Part shown: piece by piece, positions 14,564-23,620 of the stretch
Position numbering within the stretch: position 1 is the stretch's first letter
Layout: each line of letters starts with the position of its first letter
Assembly (NCBI GenBank): GCA_934358405.1
Contig: CAKRKL010000006.1
Coordinates: 1-38,977 of the forward strand
Length of the DNA: 38,977 nucleotides
Reading direction: 5' to 3'
Origin: an uncultured Blautia sp.
Lineage (GTDB): Bacteria; Bacillota; Clostridia; Lachnospirales; Lachnospiraceae
The notes under the pieces: model-generated
Database searches by the model: none
The model's input: the letters and a program-made list of their open reading frames with translations, nothing else
What the model was told of the DNA's origin: nothing
Position numbers and translations under genes: made by a program

Positions 14564-15955
14564 ATGAAAACAGAATATAAAAGGGATATTAATGGGAACT
14601 ATCTGGTGTTATATGAAGAGGAAGAGCCGGATACTTCATCTTATCAAATCAGAATGCTTGTGGGAAATACAATTCCTTCTGTTTTGAAATGCAAGGTACA
14701 GGGAGTGGATGGGCAGTTTATGGTTTGCTTTGACATTACGTCAAAGCAGTCGGTTTTATCTCTATATGAAGAAAAGAAAATTGGCTATGAGGATCTTCAG
14801 ATGATTCTTGGAAGCTTCATTCAGGCAATGGAAGAGATGTCAGAGTATTTGCTGAACCCCTCCAGACTGATTCTAAAGCCGGAATATATGTATGTGGATG
14901 TGGAGAAAAAACAAATATATTTTTGCTATTTGCCGGGATATGATCAGGAAGTACGGCAAGAATTTCAGGAACTGACAGAATATCTTCTTCCAAGAATCGA
15001 TCATGAAGATGCCAGAGCTGTAATGCTAGGTTATGGGATTTACAGAAGAGCTTTGGAGGACAGCTTTCATCTGGAAAATATTAAGCAGGAATTATATAAG
15101 GAACGCCAGGAAACGCAGTCGGAATCTCTGGTGAAACAGGAAAAAAAGGAAACAGACTGTAATTTTATGGAAAATCAAAAAATAGAGATAGAGACGGAAC
15201 CTGCTGAAAAACAGAAGAAGCTAAATAAAGAATCGGATAGTCTGATTGAATCGGAAAATCTTATGTGGCAGGAGGATGCCTTAAAAGAAAACAGAAAGCC
15301 TGGGAAATCAACTGAAAAGGGAATTTTTATTTGGTGCATATCTGTTGCAGCTGTGGCACTTTTGGTAATTATAGCCGAGACATTGGGATACTTACCCAGA
15401 ATTTCTACAGCAGCAGTGCTTGGGGGCATAGCAGCTGCTATGGGAATTGGTATGCTGTATGTGTGGCTGTTGTCGTTTTGGAAAAAGAAACAAAATAAAG
15501 ATTTTGCCGGATATGCTCAAAAAGAAAATGCCATAGAGGAGAAAACTGTCAAAAAATATGAAGAAAATTATGTAAAAGATAAATGCATAGATGAATTGCA
15601 GAACAAAGAAAAGGTTAATTTTGGAGAAACTGTTGTTTTGTCTGCGAATATTGTAGCCGGTCCTGCAACGCTGGTAAGTCGGGAAGCCGGAGAGCTTGCC
15701 ACTATTTATCTGCAGGAGGAGCTGACTGTAATTGGAAAGATGGAGACCGCTGCAGATGCAGTAATTGATCTTCCAACTGTAAGCCGTATACATGCAAAAA
15801 TCAGAAAACGGGACGGAGAATATTATCTTACAGATTTGAATTCCCGTAATGGAACCTCTGTAAATGGAAAGATGTTAAAGGGTGCTGAAGAGTATTGTCT
15901 TCAGGATCAGGACGAAGTAGATTTTGCTCAGGCACGATATGTGTTTTTGAAATAA
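14564..15955 (+). CDS. DUF6382 / FHA-domain membrane protein
   Basis: Last gene of the Tad operon. Residues 1-165 match the DUF6382-type domain often seen before FHA in Clostridia (opening with TEYKRDINGNYLVLYEEEEP). A charged linker rich in Glu/Lys/Gln (about 170-250) follows. Two membrane segments lie near 251-272 and 278-303, then a second charged linker. A C-terminal FHA domain (about 372-463) reads the GKMETAADAVIDLPTVSRIH strand-loop and LNSRNGTSVNG, both key parts of the phosphothreonine site. Both termini should be cytoplasmic. A phosphorylation input into pilus assembly is inferred; no kinase or phosphatase lies nearby. Confidence 0.85.
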   Translation: MKTEYKRDINGNYLVLYEEEEPDTSSYQIRMLVGNTIPSVLKCKVQGVDGQFMVCFDITSKQSVLSLYEEKKIGYEDLQMILGSFIQAMEEMSEYLLNPSRLILKPEYMYVDVEKKQIYFCYLPGYDQEVRQEFQELTEYLLPRIDHEDARAVMLGYGIYRRALEDSFHLENIKQELYKERQETQSESLVKQEKKETDCNFMENQKIEIETEPAEKQKKLNKESDSLIESENLMWQEDALKENRKPGKSTEKGIFIWCISVAAVALLVIIAETLGYLPRISTAAVLGGIAAAMGIGMLYVWLLSFWKKKQNKDFAGYAQKENAIEEKTVKKYEENYVKDKCIDELQNKEKVNFGETVVLSANIVAGPATLVSREAGELATIYLQEELTVIGKMETAADAVIDLPTVSRIHAKIRKRDGEYYLTDLNSRNGTSVNGKMLKGAEEYCLQDQDEVDFAQARYVFLK

Positions 15956-15964
15956 ATTGCGATA

Positions 15965-15986
15965 GTTGGGGGATGCTTGCCCCAAC
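15965..15986 (+). terminator. Possible terminator of the Tad operon
   Basis: GTTGGGG (15965-15971) pairs with CCCCAAC (15980-15986) around an 8-base loop, nine bases after the FHA gene. It is GC-rich but lacks a T-run, so it may be a weak or factor-assisted terminator. Confidence 0.45.
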
Positions 15987-16018
15987 ATCTCTGCTCTTAT
16001 CCATCTTGCATAAAAATA

Positions 16019-16047
16019 TTGAGGTATCAGAGAAATTGTGCTATACT
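16019..16047 (+). promoter_or_regulatory. Promoter of the rhomboid protease gene
   Basis: TTGAGG (16019-16024), 17-base spacer, TATACT (16042-16047), 72 bases before the start codon. Confidence 0.65.
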
Positions 16048-16119
16048 TACAATATTATCAGAAAGTAATGGCGCATTTTAAAATATAGTAAATTAAAAAT
16101 TATTCATCGAGGTGATTTC

Positions 16120-16722
16120 TTGGAAGAAATAAAAAAAGAACCTATGACGGTTCTTTTTATACTTCTCAATATACTTATATTTCTTATTGTAGATTTTACA
16201 GGCGGTTCCGAGAATACAGCACATATGATTGCATGCGGAGCAGCATATCCACCTCTTATTCTTGAAAATGGTGAGGTATATAGACTTTTTACATGTATGT
16301 TCCTGCATTTTGGAATTTATCATATTGCGAATAATATGCTGATCCTTTTTGTTCTCGGACAGCGCCTGGAGCCGGTACTGGGAAAATTAAAATTTATTCT
16401 GGTTTATCTTTTAGGCGGCTTTGGCGGTAATGTTCTATCTCTTTTGCTGGAAACAAAAAAATCCGAATATGCAGTATCGGCAGGAGCCTCCGGTGCAGTG
16501 TTTGCAGTAATGGGAGCAATGCTCTATGTAGTGATACGAAGCCGTGGACGCATCCAGGATATTTCAGTGCGTCAGATGATGATTATGGCTGGATTTTCCC
16601 TGTATTTTGGTTTTACAAGCACCGGTGTGGATAATGCAGCCCATGTGGGCGGACTGATCTGTGGTTTTATCCTTGCGATTCTTTTGTTTCATCCCGGAAG
16701 GATTTCCGGCAGAAAAATGTGA
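16120..16722 (+). CDS. Rhomboid family intramembrane serine protease
   Basis: Multi-pass membrane protease that cuts transmembrane substrates. The motifs are intact: HFGIYHIANNM (H68, N72) before the second segment, GASGAVFAV with the catalytic serine at S124, and NAAHVGGLICG with the catalytic histidine H175. About six membrane segments in 200 residues, as expected for the basic bacterial form. The start is TTG, supported by AGGTGAT just upstream; the next ATG, eight codons on, has no ribosome site. Its 3' end overlaps the convergent histidine kinase gene by 34 bases. Confidence 0.88.
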   Translation: MEEIKKEPMTVLFILLNILIFLIVDFTGGSENTAHMIACGAAYPPLILENGEVYRLFTCMFLHFGIYHIANNMLILFVLGQRLEPVLGKLKFILVYLLGGFGGNVLSLLLETKKSEYAVSAGASGAVFAVMGAMLYVVIRSRGRIQDISVRQMMIMAGFSLYFGFTSTGVDNAAHVGGLICGFILAILLFHPGRISGRKM

Positions 16723-17372
16723 AATACAGTATTTTGCCCGGGGGTGCTTTCAGCCTGAATCTGACCGCCATGAGCCTGAATGATCTGCCTGGTAATTGCC
16801 AGACCAAGACCGGTGCCATTTTTCTTGAAGGTAACAAATGGGGTAAAAATTTGTTCAAGCTGATCTGCCGGTATTCCACAGCCATTATCTTTTATGGCAA
16901 TATGAATACTGCCATTCTGTGAGGAAACAAGAAACGCTGCTTTTCCATTGGGAAATTCAACTGCTTCAGAAGCATTGCGCAGCAGATTTAAAAGAGCTTG
17001 CTTTAGTTTTACCCGATCAATATACATGGCAGGCAGTGTTTCCGGAATCTGACTATCCAAAGTGATTCCCAGATACTCATAAGTGGGACGGATACTGGAA
17101 ATAACCGAAGAAAGATAATGGTACATATCTGTTTTCTGAGGCATAAGCCGGTCTGCGTTATTGTAGTCAGAGAGATTGTCTAAAAGGACTTTGGTATATT
17201 CCAGATTATCCAGGATATCATTCCAATAGCTGTAGGCTGCAACTTCAGGGTGGCTGTCTTCAATCATCTGAAGCTCGCTGTTGATCAGCGATATGGGATT
17301 GCGGATTTCGTGAGAAAATCTGGAAAGAAGCAGACGAAAGTCGTCTTGTGGTTTTGCTATATTATTTTGCAT
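16689..17372 (-). CDS. Orphan soluble histidine kinase
   Basis: Sensor kinase core without membrane segments or a sensing domain. The H box FSHEIRNPISLI puts the phospho-accepting residue at H21, directly at the N-terminus. N box ALLNLLRNASEA (about 133-144), G1 DNGCGIP and G2 GTGLGLAI complete the ATPase domain. At 227 residues it resembles the catalytic half of sporulation-type kinases. No response regulator is adjacent. AGGTGAT precedes the ATG by four bases. The input may come from a partner protein. Confidence 0.87.
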   Translation of the reverse strand: MQNNIAKPQDDFRLLLSRFSHEIRNPISLINSELQMIEDSHPEVAAYSYWNDILDNLEYTKVLLDNLSDYNNADRLMPQKTDMYHYLSSVISSIRPTYEYLGITLDSQIPETLPAMYIDRVKLKQALLNLLRNASEAVEFPNGKAAFLVSSQNGSIHIAIKDNGCGIPADQLEQIFTPFVTFKKNGTGLGLAITRQIIQAHGGQIQAESTPGQNTVFHIFLPEILPG

Positions 17373-17492
17373 AAGATCACCTCATGGGAAGTGTAACATC
17401 TGAGCCGCAAAATAACAAACAAAATCGTACTAAAAAAATCGACAATGTTCGACGGAAAAAAATTAGAAAAAAATTTTGATAAAAATGTGATT

Positions 17493-17521
17493 TTGAGTAT
17501 TTTTAAACGTATTATTTATAT
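17493..17521 (+). promoter_or_regulatory. Weak candidate promoter of the HIT / sigma factor genes
   Basis: TTGAGT (17493-17498), 17-base spacer, TTATAT (17516-17521), in an AT-rich region. It sits close to the start codon, giving a leader of about 20 bases. Confidence 0.35.
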
Positions 17522-17544
17522 ATCTTTTTGGGAGGAGAAAGACT

Positions 17545-17949
17545 ATGGACAACTGTATTTTTTGCAAAATTGCAAATGGAGAAATTCCGGCAGCAACATT
17601 ATATGAGGATGAAGATTTCAGAGTAATTCTGGATCTTGGTCCGGCAAGTAAGGGACATGCATTGATTCTGCCGAAAACGCATGCTGCTAATATTTATGAA
17701 ATTTCTGATGAAATGGCTGCCAAAGCAATGATTCTGGCAAAAAAAATGGCAACAAAGATGACAGATGTACTGAAGTGCGATGGTTTCAATATTGTGCAGA
17801 ATAATGGAGAACAGGCTGGTCAGACTGTTTTTCATTTCCACATGCATCTGATTCCCAGATATAAGGGGGATCAGGTTGGAATCACCTGGAAACCAGGGAC
17901 ATTAACCGATGAAATGAAAAATGAAATTCTGGAAAAAATGAATTGTTGA
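17545..17949 (+). CDS. HIT family nucleotide hydrolase/transferase
   Basis: Small nucleotide-binding protein of the Hint type that acts on nucleoside phosphoramidates or similar substrates. The histidine triad HFHMH lies at 97-101 (H97, H99, H101). The N-terminal CIFCKIANGEIPA (4-16) has the Cys pair that, with later histidines, can hold zinc. Length 134 is normal. A GGAGGAG site precedes the ATG. The ECF sigma factor gene starts 19 bases after the stop, probably on the same transcript. Confidence 0.92.
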   Translation: MDNCIFCKIANGEIPAATLYEDEDFRVILDLGPASKGHALILPKTHAANIYEISDEMAAKAMILAKKMATKMTDVLKCDGFNIVQNNGEQAGQTVFHFHMHLIPRYKGDQVGITWKPGTLTDEMKNEILEKMNC

Positions 17950-17968
17950 TCAGGACAAGGTACAAGAG

Positions 17969-18496
17969 ATGAATAGTGAAGAATTCAGAGCTTTTTACAG
18001 GCGTTACTATGATGTCTCAGTTAAAATTGCAAGCAAAATTGTACAAAGTCATTTTACAGCGGAGGATGTTACGCAGGAAGTATTTCTATATTTTTACAGA
18101 ATCAAAGAGAGACTGGATATTTCCAGTGAAAGAAAGCTATATGGGCTGGTAATTACAGAAACAACCAATAAAGGCAGAGATTATCTTAGAAAAGCTTATG
18201 TCAAGCGGGAAGTAATGTTTGATAATGAGGTTTCTGAACTGCAATATAAAAGTGTGGAGAGTGCAGAAGCAGCATTGCTTGGAATGGAAAAAGCACAGTA
18301 CATAACTATGGCATTCGAAAATCTTCATCAGAAGAATCCTGTGAACTATGAGGTTTTTATGAAGGTGATCATGCTTGGTGTTCCTACCGATGAAGTCGCA
18401 CGGGAATTTGGTTATACAAGAAATAATGTTAATAACAGAGTCCTAAGAGCAAAGAAATGGCTTTTGGAAGAGCTTGCAAGACTGGAGAAAGATTGA
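17969..18496 (+). CDS. ECF-type sigma-70 family RNA polymerase sigma factor
   Basis: Alternative sigma factor of 175 residues with only regions 2 and 4. Region 2 (about 5-75) carries FRAFYRRYYDVSVKIA and the core-binding TAEDVTQEVFLYFYR. Region 4 (about 120-172) holds the helix-turn-helix VPTDEVAREFGYTRNNVNNRVLRAKKWL. Such factors are usually held by a membrane anti-sigma factor encoded next door; here murG on the opposite strand follows. The nearest candidate is the single-pass protein at 19696-20223. Confidence 0.87.
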   Translation: MNSEEFRAFYRRYYDVSVKIASKIVQSHFTAEDVTQEVFLYFYRIKERLDISSERKLYGLVITETTNKGRDYLRKAYVKREVMFDNEVSELQYKSVESAEAALLGMEKAQYITMAFENLHQKNPVNYEVFMKVIMLGVPTDEVAREFGYTRNNVNNRVLRAKKWLLEELARLEKD

Positions 18497-18506
18497 TTTA
18501 ACGAAA

Positions 18507-18537
18507 AGCATACCTCTGCATTTGGCAGAGGTATGCT
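18507..18537. terminator. Terminator between sigma factor gene and murG
   Basis: Perfect 13-base stem AGCATACCTCTGC/GCAGAGGTATGCT with a 5-base loop, between convergent genes. The T-run (TTTTCG) is on the minus strand, so it best serves murG. Confidence 0.85.
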
Positions 18538-18544
18538 GTAAACA

Positions 18545-19609
18545 TCAGGAATGACTACATTCTTCAATTAATTCAACAATATGTTGGATGGAATTCAGAT
18601 TTTTACCTGCGGACATAGCTGAAATGTACTTGTCTCGCTCAAGATAGAGTTTGCGGATTGCTTCCATCAGAGTAGACTCCGTAATCTCTTCCTCTTCGAG
18701 AACAACGCTGTATCCCTGGCGTTCGAAGGAACGGGCATTGAGAATCTGGTCACCGCGGCTCGCTTTCGCAGATAATGGAATCAGGAGATTTGGCTTTGAA
18801 AGTGCGGCAAGTTCACAGATTGCGTTGGCTCCGGCGCGGGAGATTACTACATCTGCCAGTGCAAACATGTCAGGAAGCTGTTCCTGTACATATTCGTACT
18901 GCACATAACCTGTCAATTGGATACTTTCATCCATTTTTCCCTTACCACAAATATGAATAACCTGAAATTCTTTCAGCAGCTCAGGGAGAATTTTTCGTAT
19001 ATTTTCGTTTACAGAAGCAGCACCGAGACTACCGCCGATTACAAGCAGAACGGGTTTACCGGAGTCAAAGCCACAGTATGTGCGGGCGCGTTCCTTGTCT
19101 CCGTGAAGAAGCTCCTGACGGATAGGCGTTCCGGTAAGTACGGCTTTATCTTTTGGGAGACTGTTTACTGTTTCTGGAAAGTTACAGCATATTTTTGCTG
19201 CAGAGGAAAGACAAAGCTTGTTTGCAAGTCCCGGAGTCATGTCTGACTCATGAATAATTGCCGGAATATGGCGCTTGCCGGCAGCAATTACTACAGGGAC
19301 GGTTACAAAGCCACCTTTTGAAAAGACAACATCAGGCTTCAGTTTTTTTATAAGCTTTTTCGCCTGAAAATAGCCTTTCAGAACACGAAATGGATCTGAA
19401 AAATTTTTCCAGTCAAAGTAGCGCCGTAATTTACCGGAAGCAATTCCGTAATAAGGAATTCCCAACTCCTCGATCAGTTTCTTTTCGATACCATCGTAGG
19501 AGCCAATGTAAGAGATTTCATAACCTTTTTCCTTTAAAGCAGGAATCAGGGCAATATTCGGGGTAACATGTCCGGCAGTACCACCGCCGGTAAGGATAAT
19601 ATGCTTCAT
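18545..19609 (-). CDS. murG: UDP-GlcNAc:lipid I N-acetylglucosaminyltransferase MurG
   Basis: Peripheral membrane glycosyltransferase that makes lipid II on the inner face of the membrane. The N-terminal loop [14 protein letters not shown] (8-21) is diagnostic. Other family marks are [30 protein letters not shown], the second-domain loop [10 protein letters not shown] and the UDP-GlcNAc site [16 protein letters not shown]...LIPL. Length 354 is standard. A strong AGGAGG precedes the ATG. It stands alone on the minus strand, outside a dcw-type cluster; murC also stands apart at the window's right end. Confidence 0.96.
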   Translation of the reverse strand: MKHIILTGGGTAGHVTPNIALIPALKEKGYEISYIGSYDGIEKKLIEELGIPYYGIASGKLRRYFDWKNFSDPFRVLKGYFQAKKLIKKLKPDVVFSKGGFVTVPVVIAAGKRHIPAIIHESDMTPGLANKLCLSSAAKICCNFPETVNSLPKDKAVLTGTPIRQELLHGDKERARTYCGFDSGKPVLLVIGGSLGAASVNENIRKILPELLKEFQVIHICGKGKMDESIQLTGYVQYEYVQEQLPDMFALADVVISRAGANAICELAALSKPNLLIPLSAKASRGDQILNARSFERQGYSVVLEEEEITESTLMEAIRKLYLERDKYISAMSAGKNLNSIQHIVELIEECSHS

Positions 19610-19695
19610 GAGATCCTCCTGAATAACAGTTTTATTTTATAAATATGAACCCTTGCAGGAGAATTGTCAAGAAAAGAAAAAAATCTGGGGGAAAA

Positions 19696-20223
19696 ATGAA
19701 CAAAGAAATAAAGAATGAGGAAATTGATAAGTTGCTGGAGGACGAACTGTTCCGGGAAGCTAAGATGATAGAAAAGAGCCTTTTGGGAAATGATATAGAT
19801 GAGCCCTCAGCTTCTGAGGAAGAAATTGACGCGGCTTATGAAAGGTTCATGCAGCGTGTAAAAGCAGAAGGACTGCTGCCGGAAAAAGATGGAGAAATAC
19901 AAACTGCAGAAATTGTTAAATTTCCAGGATCACGAGCAAAAGCTGAATGGGAAAGAGAACCAGAAGAAATTGAGAAAAGCACTGGTAAAGACAGGGAAAA
20001 TAAACTGTTTGAAAAAGAAGACGATTTTGCTGATGAGCTTTCCGGTATGATAAGCTCTGTTGAAACTGAGTCTCGAAAATCATGGTATAAGCTTGGAAAG
20101 GTGTCCGGATTTATTTTACTGGCAGCAATTGGAATATTGGCAGGAAGTATGGCAGGTCAGGCTGATAGTGCTAAATTTGTAAATACCATTGAGCATATTA
20201 TAGATAGTGATATTATGCCATAA
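19696..20223 (+). CDS. Single-pass membrane protein, possible anti-sigma factor
   Basis: Not a family I recognise with certainty. The 175-residue product has a strongly acidic N-terminal region (about 1-130; many E, D and K). One membrane segment (VSGFILLAAIGILAGSMAG) lies near 138-156, followed by a short outer tail of about 20 residues. The shape, with a cytosolic helical domain then one membrane helix, resembles anti-sigma factors, and an ECF sigma gene lies 1.2 kb upstream, separated by murG. The frame is open from 19645; I use the ATG at 19696 because of the GGGGG just before it. Confidence 0.6.
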   Translation: MNKEIKNEEIDKLLEDELFREAKMIEKSLLGNDIDEPSASEEEIDAAYERFMQRVKAEGLLPEKDGEIQTAEIVKFPGSRAKAEWEREPEEIEKSTGKDRENKLFEKEDDFADELSGMISSVETESRKSWYKLGKVSGFILLAAIGILAGSMAGQADSAKFVNTIEHIIDSDIMP

Positions 20224-20270
20224 AAACTGGCTGAAAATTAATATAGTTCTGGGTAAAAGGGGGAATCTGT

Positions 20271-21887
20271 ATGAAGATCACTTTTATTGGAGCAACGCAT
20301 GAGGTTACCGGAAGCTGTTATTATCTGGAAGCTGCCGGAAAAAAGTTTTTGGTAGATTGTGGAATGGAGCAGGGGCCAAATTATTATGAAAATAAGGATA
20401 TTCCTGTGCCGCCCGGTGAATTGGATTTTGTGCTTCTCACACATGCACACATGGATCACTCCGGTAATCTCCCTGCAATTTATGCAAAGGGATTTAAAGG
20501 ACCGATTTATGCTACTGAAGCAACCTGTAAGCTTTGCGATATTATGCTTCGTGACAGTGCTCATATCCAGATGTTTGAGGCTGAGTGGCGGAACCGCAAA
20601 GCGAGACGCCAGGGAAAACCGGAATTCGTGCCTGCCTACACTATGGAAGATGCGTTGGGTGTGATACGAAATTTTTCTGGCTGTCCCTATAATAAAGGGG
20701 TTATTTTAGGAGATGGACTGCGTGTGAAATTTATAGATGCAGGTCATCTTCTTGGATCAAGCAGCATTGAAATAAATATTGAAGAGAATGGAATTGAGAA
20801 GACTATCGTATTTTCCGGAGATATTGGAAATAAAAACCAGCCGCTGATAAAAGATCCGACTTATTTTAAAAAAGCAGACTATGTGGTAATGGAGTCCACA
20901 TATGGTGACAGAAGTCATGGAGAGCGGCCGGATTTTGTAAATCTTCTTGCAGGAATCATTCAGGAAACCTTTGACAGAGGAGGAAATGTGGTAATTCCGT
21001 CCTTTGCAGTGGGAAGAACTCAGGAAATGCTCTATTTTATCCGGCAGATCAAAGCTGATGGGTTGGTTCGAGGACATGGTAATTTTAAAGTATTTGTAGA
21101 CAGTCCTCTTGCAAATGAAGCAACAAATATTTTCGGAATGCATCAGTATGATTGCTTTGACGAAGAGGCTATGGAGCTTATTAATAAAGGTATTAATCCC
21201 ATTAGCTTTCCAGGGCTGAGGATATCTGTTACAAGCGATGATTCCAGAGCAATCAACTTTGATGATGAGTGCAAAGTGATTATTTCTGCCAGCGGAATGT
21301 GTGATGCCGGTAGAATCAAGCATCATCTGAAGCATAATTTGTGGCGTGAAGACAGCACGATTCTTTTTGTGGGTTATCAGGCAGAGGGTACTGCCGGACG
21401 TGCACTTATTGAGGGGGCAACAGAAATCAAGCTGTTTGGCGAGCCTGTTCATGTGGCTGCTAAGATTTGTCGTATGCCTGGAATCAGCGGGCATGCAGAT
21501 GTAAATGGTTTGATCGATTGGATTAAAGCTCTTGAGGAAAAGCCGCAGAAGGTATTTGTAACTCATGGAGAGGACACTGTAACAGAAGTATTTTCAGCAA
21601 GGCTGCGTGATGAAATGGGATATGATGCCTATGCGCCTTTCAGTGGAACTGAGTTTGATCTGGCAACAGGTGAATTCCTGCATGTAGCGCAAGGTGTACG
21701 CATACAGAAACCATCGGCAGTCCAGAAAGCTTCCAAGGCAGCAAGGGTATACGAGAAGCTTCTTGCTCTTGGATATCGTTTGCTATCTGTTATCCGAAAA
21801 AATGAAGGATGCGCAAATAAAGATCTGGAGAAATTTTCCAGAGAAGTGCAGTCTCTGTGTGATAAATGGGACAGAACGGATATTTGA
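20271..21887 (+). CDS. MBL-fold, beta-CASP-type RNA-processing hydrolase
   Basis: Zinc-dependent nuclease-like protein related to the CPSF73/RNase J superfamily. The metal motif THAHMDHSG (57-65, with H58, H60, D62, H63) is intact. GHLLGSSSIEI and FSGDIGNKNQP supply further ligands, and the beta-CASP insert follows with VMESTYGDRSHG and SPLANEATNIF. The last metal motifs are ISGHADVNGLIDW and VFVTHGED. At 538 residues it is longer than the usual 450-540 range midpoint because of a helical tail (about 475-538). AAAGGGGG precedes the ATG. The RNA target is unknown. Confidence 0.88.
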   Translation: MKITFIGATHEVTGSCYYLEAAGKKFLVDCGMEQGPNYYENKDIPVPPGELDFVLLTHAHMDHSGNLPAIYAKGFKGPIYATEATCKLCDIMLRDSAHIQMFEAEWRNRKARRQGKPEFVPAYTMEDALGVIRNFSGCPYNKGVILGDGLRVKFIDAGHLLGSSSIEINIEENGIEKTIVFSGDIGNKNQPLIKDPTYFKKADYVVMESTYGDRSHGERPDFVNLLAGIIQETFDRGGNVVIPSFAVGRTQEMLYFIRQIKADGLVRGHGNFKVFVDSPLANEATNIFGMHQYDCFDEEAMELINKGINPISFPGLRISVTSDDSRAINFDDECKVIISASGMCDAGRIKHHLKHNLWREDSTILFVGYQAEGTAGRALIEGATEIKLFGEPVHVAAKICRMPGISGHADVNGLIDWIKALEEKPQKVFVTHGEDTVTEVFSARLRDEMGYDAYAPFSGTEFDLATGEFLHVAQGVRIQKPSAVQKASKAARVYEKLLALGYRLLSVIRKNEGCANKDLEKFSREVQSLCDKWDRTDI

Positions 21888-21924
21888 CCTTTTAAATACA
21901 AGTGTCTTATATATGACAAAAAAG

Positions 21925-21945
21925 GCCCCGGGGAAATCCCGGGGC
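21925..21945. terminator. Bidirectional terminator
   Basis: GCCCCGGG/CCCGGGGC, 8-base GC-only stem with a 5-base loop, between two convergent genes. TTTTTT follows on the minus strand and ATGATTTT on the plus strand. Confidence 0.88.
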
Positions 21946-21982
21946 ATGATTTTAAAAGCTAAATTAAGCACAACAAGTTAAA

Positions 21983-22225
21983 TTATGAAAGTGCCTCTTT
22001 CAAAGCAGTTGCAAGCTGGTCTGGACATGAAGTTGGTCTGTGTCCGCACTGAATTCCCTCCAGACGGGCAATAACTTCCTTAGCAGGCATGCCTTCTACA
22101 AGCTTCGCTACACCCTGAGTGTTTCCGGAGCAGCCACCGATAAACTTCACATTATGAACCTTCTGTTCATCATCAAGATCGTACTGGATTGCCATAGAGC
22201 AAACACCTTTTGTCTTATATTCCAT
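21983..22225 (-). CDS. TSCPD domain protein (TIGR03905-type)
   Basis: Small conserved protein of 80 residues named after its TSCPD motif, seen here as RPTSCPDQLA near 63-72. Other conserved parts are FIGGCSGNTQGVAKLVEGM (28-46) and GIQCGHR (57-63). Its cysteines (C32, C60, C67) suggest metal or nucleotide binding. The same domain occurs at the C-terminus of some ribonucleotide reductases. GGAGG precedes the ATG. No partner gene is adjacent. Confidence 0.9.
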   Translation of the reverse strand: MEYKTKGVCSMAIQYDLDDEQKVHNVKFIGGCSGNTQGVAKLVEGMPAKEVIARLEGIQCGHRPTSCPDQLATALKEALS

Positions 22226-22342
22226 TGATTTTTCCTCCGATTGTTTTTATAAAATACCGCATAATATAACAAAATTAAATGTTTTCTTAGTCCGGATATT
22301 ATTATAGCAGAATATAATATAAATTTCCATTATAAATTTAAG

Positions 22343-22371
22343 TTGGACATAAGGGGAAGTTTTGCTATAAT
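22343..22371 (+). promoter_or_regulatory. Promoter of the MTA/SAH nucleosidase gene
   Basis: TTGGAC (22343-22348), 17-base spacer, TATAAT (22366-22371) with TTGC just upstream of the -10 box. Confidence 0.75.
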
Positions 22372-22417
22372 AAAGAAGAATCAACATTAAATAGCACCTA
22401 AAACAGGAGAATACGAA

Positions 22418-23119
22418 ATGAAAAGTATAGGTATTATCGGGGCAATGGAAGCAGAAATTGCCATTTTAAAAGAGAAAATGGAAGATGTAAGAATTATTAA
22501 AAAAGCTTCCATGGATTTTTATGAAGGAATGCTGGCAGGCAGAAAGGCAGTTGTGGTACGTTCTGGAATTGGTAAAGTAAATGCCGGCATCTGTGCTCAG
22601 ATTCTTGCAGATGTATTTTCAGCAGAGGCTATTATTAATACAGGAATTGCCGGAAGCCTGAATAAAGACATTAATATTGGAGATATTGTCCTTTCTACCG
22701 ATGTTGTACAGCACGATATGGATGCTACAGGATTTGGCTATCGCAGAGGACAGATTCCTCAGATGTCAGCATCTTATTTTGAGGCTGATGAGAAGCTTCG
22801 CAAGCTGGCAGCAGAGGTCTGCCGTGAGGTGAATCCGGATATTCAGGTATTTGAAGGCAGAATTGCATCCGGAGATCAGTTTATCTGTGATCAGGATGTG
22901 AAGAATAGTATTGTATCTGAATTTTCTGCGTACGCAACAGAAATGGAGGGCGCAGCTATTGGACAGGCTGCTTATTTAAATGAGATTCCATTTCTTGTTA
23001 TTCGTGCCATTTCTGACAAGGCAGATGGAAGTGCACAGATGGATTACAGTGAGTTTGAGAAGGCTGCAATTGAGCACAGTGTGAAGCTGACACTGAATAT
23101 GCTTGCCAGACTGTCATAA
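22418..23119 (+). CDS. mtnN: 5'-methylthioadenosine/S-adenosylhomocysteine nucleosidase
   Basis: Cleaves adenine from methylthioadenosine and S-adenosylhomocysteine, recycling by-products of SAM use and feeding autoinducer-2 precursors. The family opening GIIGAMEAEIAIL (5-17) contains the catalytic-area Glu. GIAGSLNKDINIGDIVLSTDVVQHDMD is the phosphorylase-fold core, EMEGAAIGQAAY binds the ribose, and RAISDKADGSA carries the catalytic Asp. Length 233 is standard. AGGAG precedes the ATG. It sits ahead of a methyltransferase gene, a sensible but unproven link through SAM use. Confidence 0.95.
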   Translation: MKSIGIIGAMEAEIAILKEKMEDVRIIKKASMDFYEGMLAGRKAVVVRSGIGKVNAGICAQILADVFSAEAIINTGIAGSLNKDINIGDIVLSTDVVQHDMDATGFGYRRGQIPQMSASYFEADEKLRKLAAEVCREVNPDIQVFEGRIASGDQFICDQDVKNSIVSEFSAYATEMEGAAIGQAAYLNEIPFLVIRAISDKADGSAQMDYSEFEKAAIEHSVKLTLNMLARLS

Positions 23120-23183
23120 TTAACGTCGGATAAGAAGTCTGCATATACTGGAAGTGAAATGGAAAAGGAATCAGAATGATAAT

Positions 23184-23552
23184 ATGATATATAAAGATTT
23201 TTATCCATTTTACACCAGCTATGCCAATCCGCTGCTTTATAGAGGAGAGAAGGAACAGGAAGAGGAATTTTCCCTGATGAAATCTTACTATCCGGAGACT
23301 GCACGGCGGATTCAGGAAAAGGTGGAAGAAGAATGTGATCTTCTGGACTATGAAGGCAGCAGAATGTATGATGAATATCCGGATCGCTATATGCTGTATC
23401 ATCTTGGGAAAAAGATTATGGATGATGTCAGTGGGCAGGCTGGAATGGAAGCTATGTCAGACGGACTTCTTGAGGATTTTGTGCAAGTACTTCTCTTTCA
23501 CGAAATATCCCGCAGACGGTGCCGGAGACGAAGATGCAGAGGATGGTATTAA
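23184..23552 (+). CDS. Hypothetical protein, about 122 residues
   Basis: Not recognised. It starts most likely at the ATG at 23184 (MIYKDFYPFYTSYANPLLY); an ATG at 23154 is also in frame but lacks a ribosome site. The middle is acidic and helical (EKVEEECDLLDYEGSRMYDEYPD). The C-terminus is very basic with cysteines (RRRCRRRRCRG), a composition that could bind nucleic acid or reflect low-complexity drift. It lies between mtnN and the methyltransferase gene on the same strand, so it is probably in their transcript. Confidence 0.65.
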   Translation: MIYKDFYPFYTSYANPLLYRGEKEQEEEFSLMKSYYPETARRIQEKVEEECDLLDYEGSRMYDEYPDRYMLYHLGKKIMDDVSGQAGMEAMSDGLLEDFVQVLLFHEISRRRCRRRRCRGWY

Positions 23553-23620
23553 CCAGAAACGAAGTAAAACAGGATAACAGAATTTTACAATAGATATAGT
23601 GGAAGCTTTATAATTAAAAT

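Noticed and set aside
20757..21566. 269-residue ORF on the minus strand opposite the MBL hydrolase
   Set aside because: Antisense shadow of a gene with clear family motifs.
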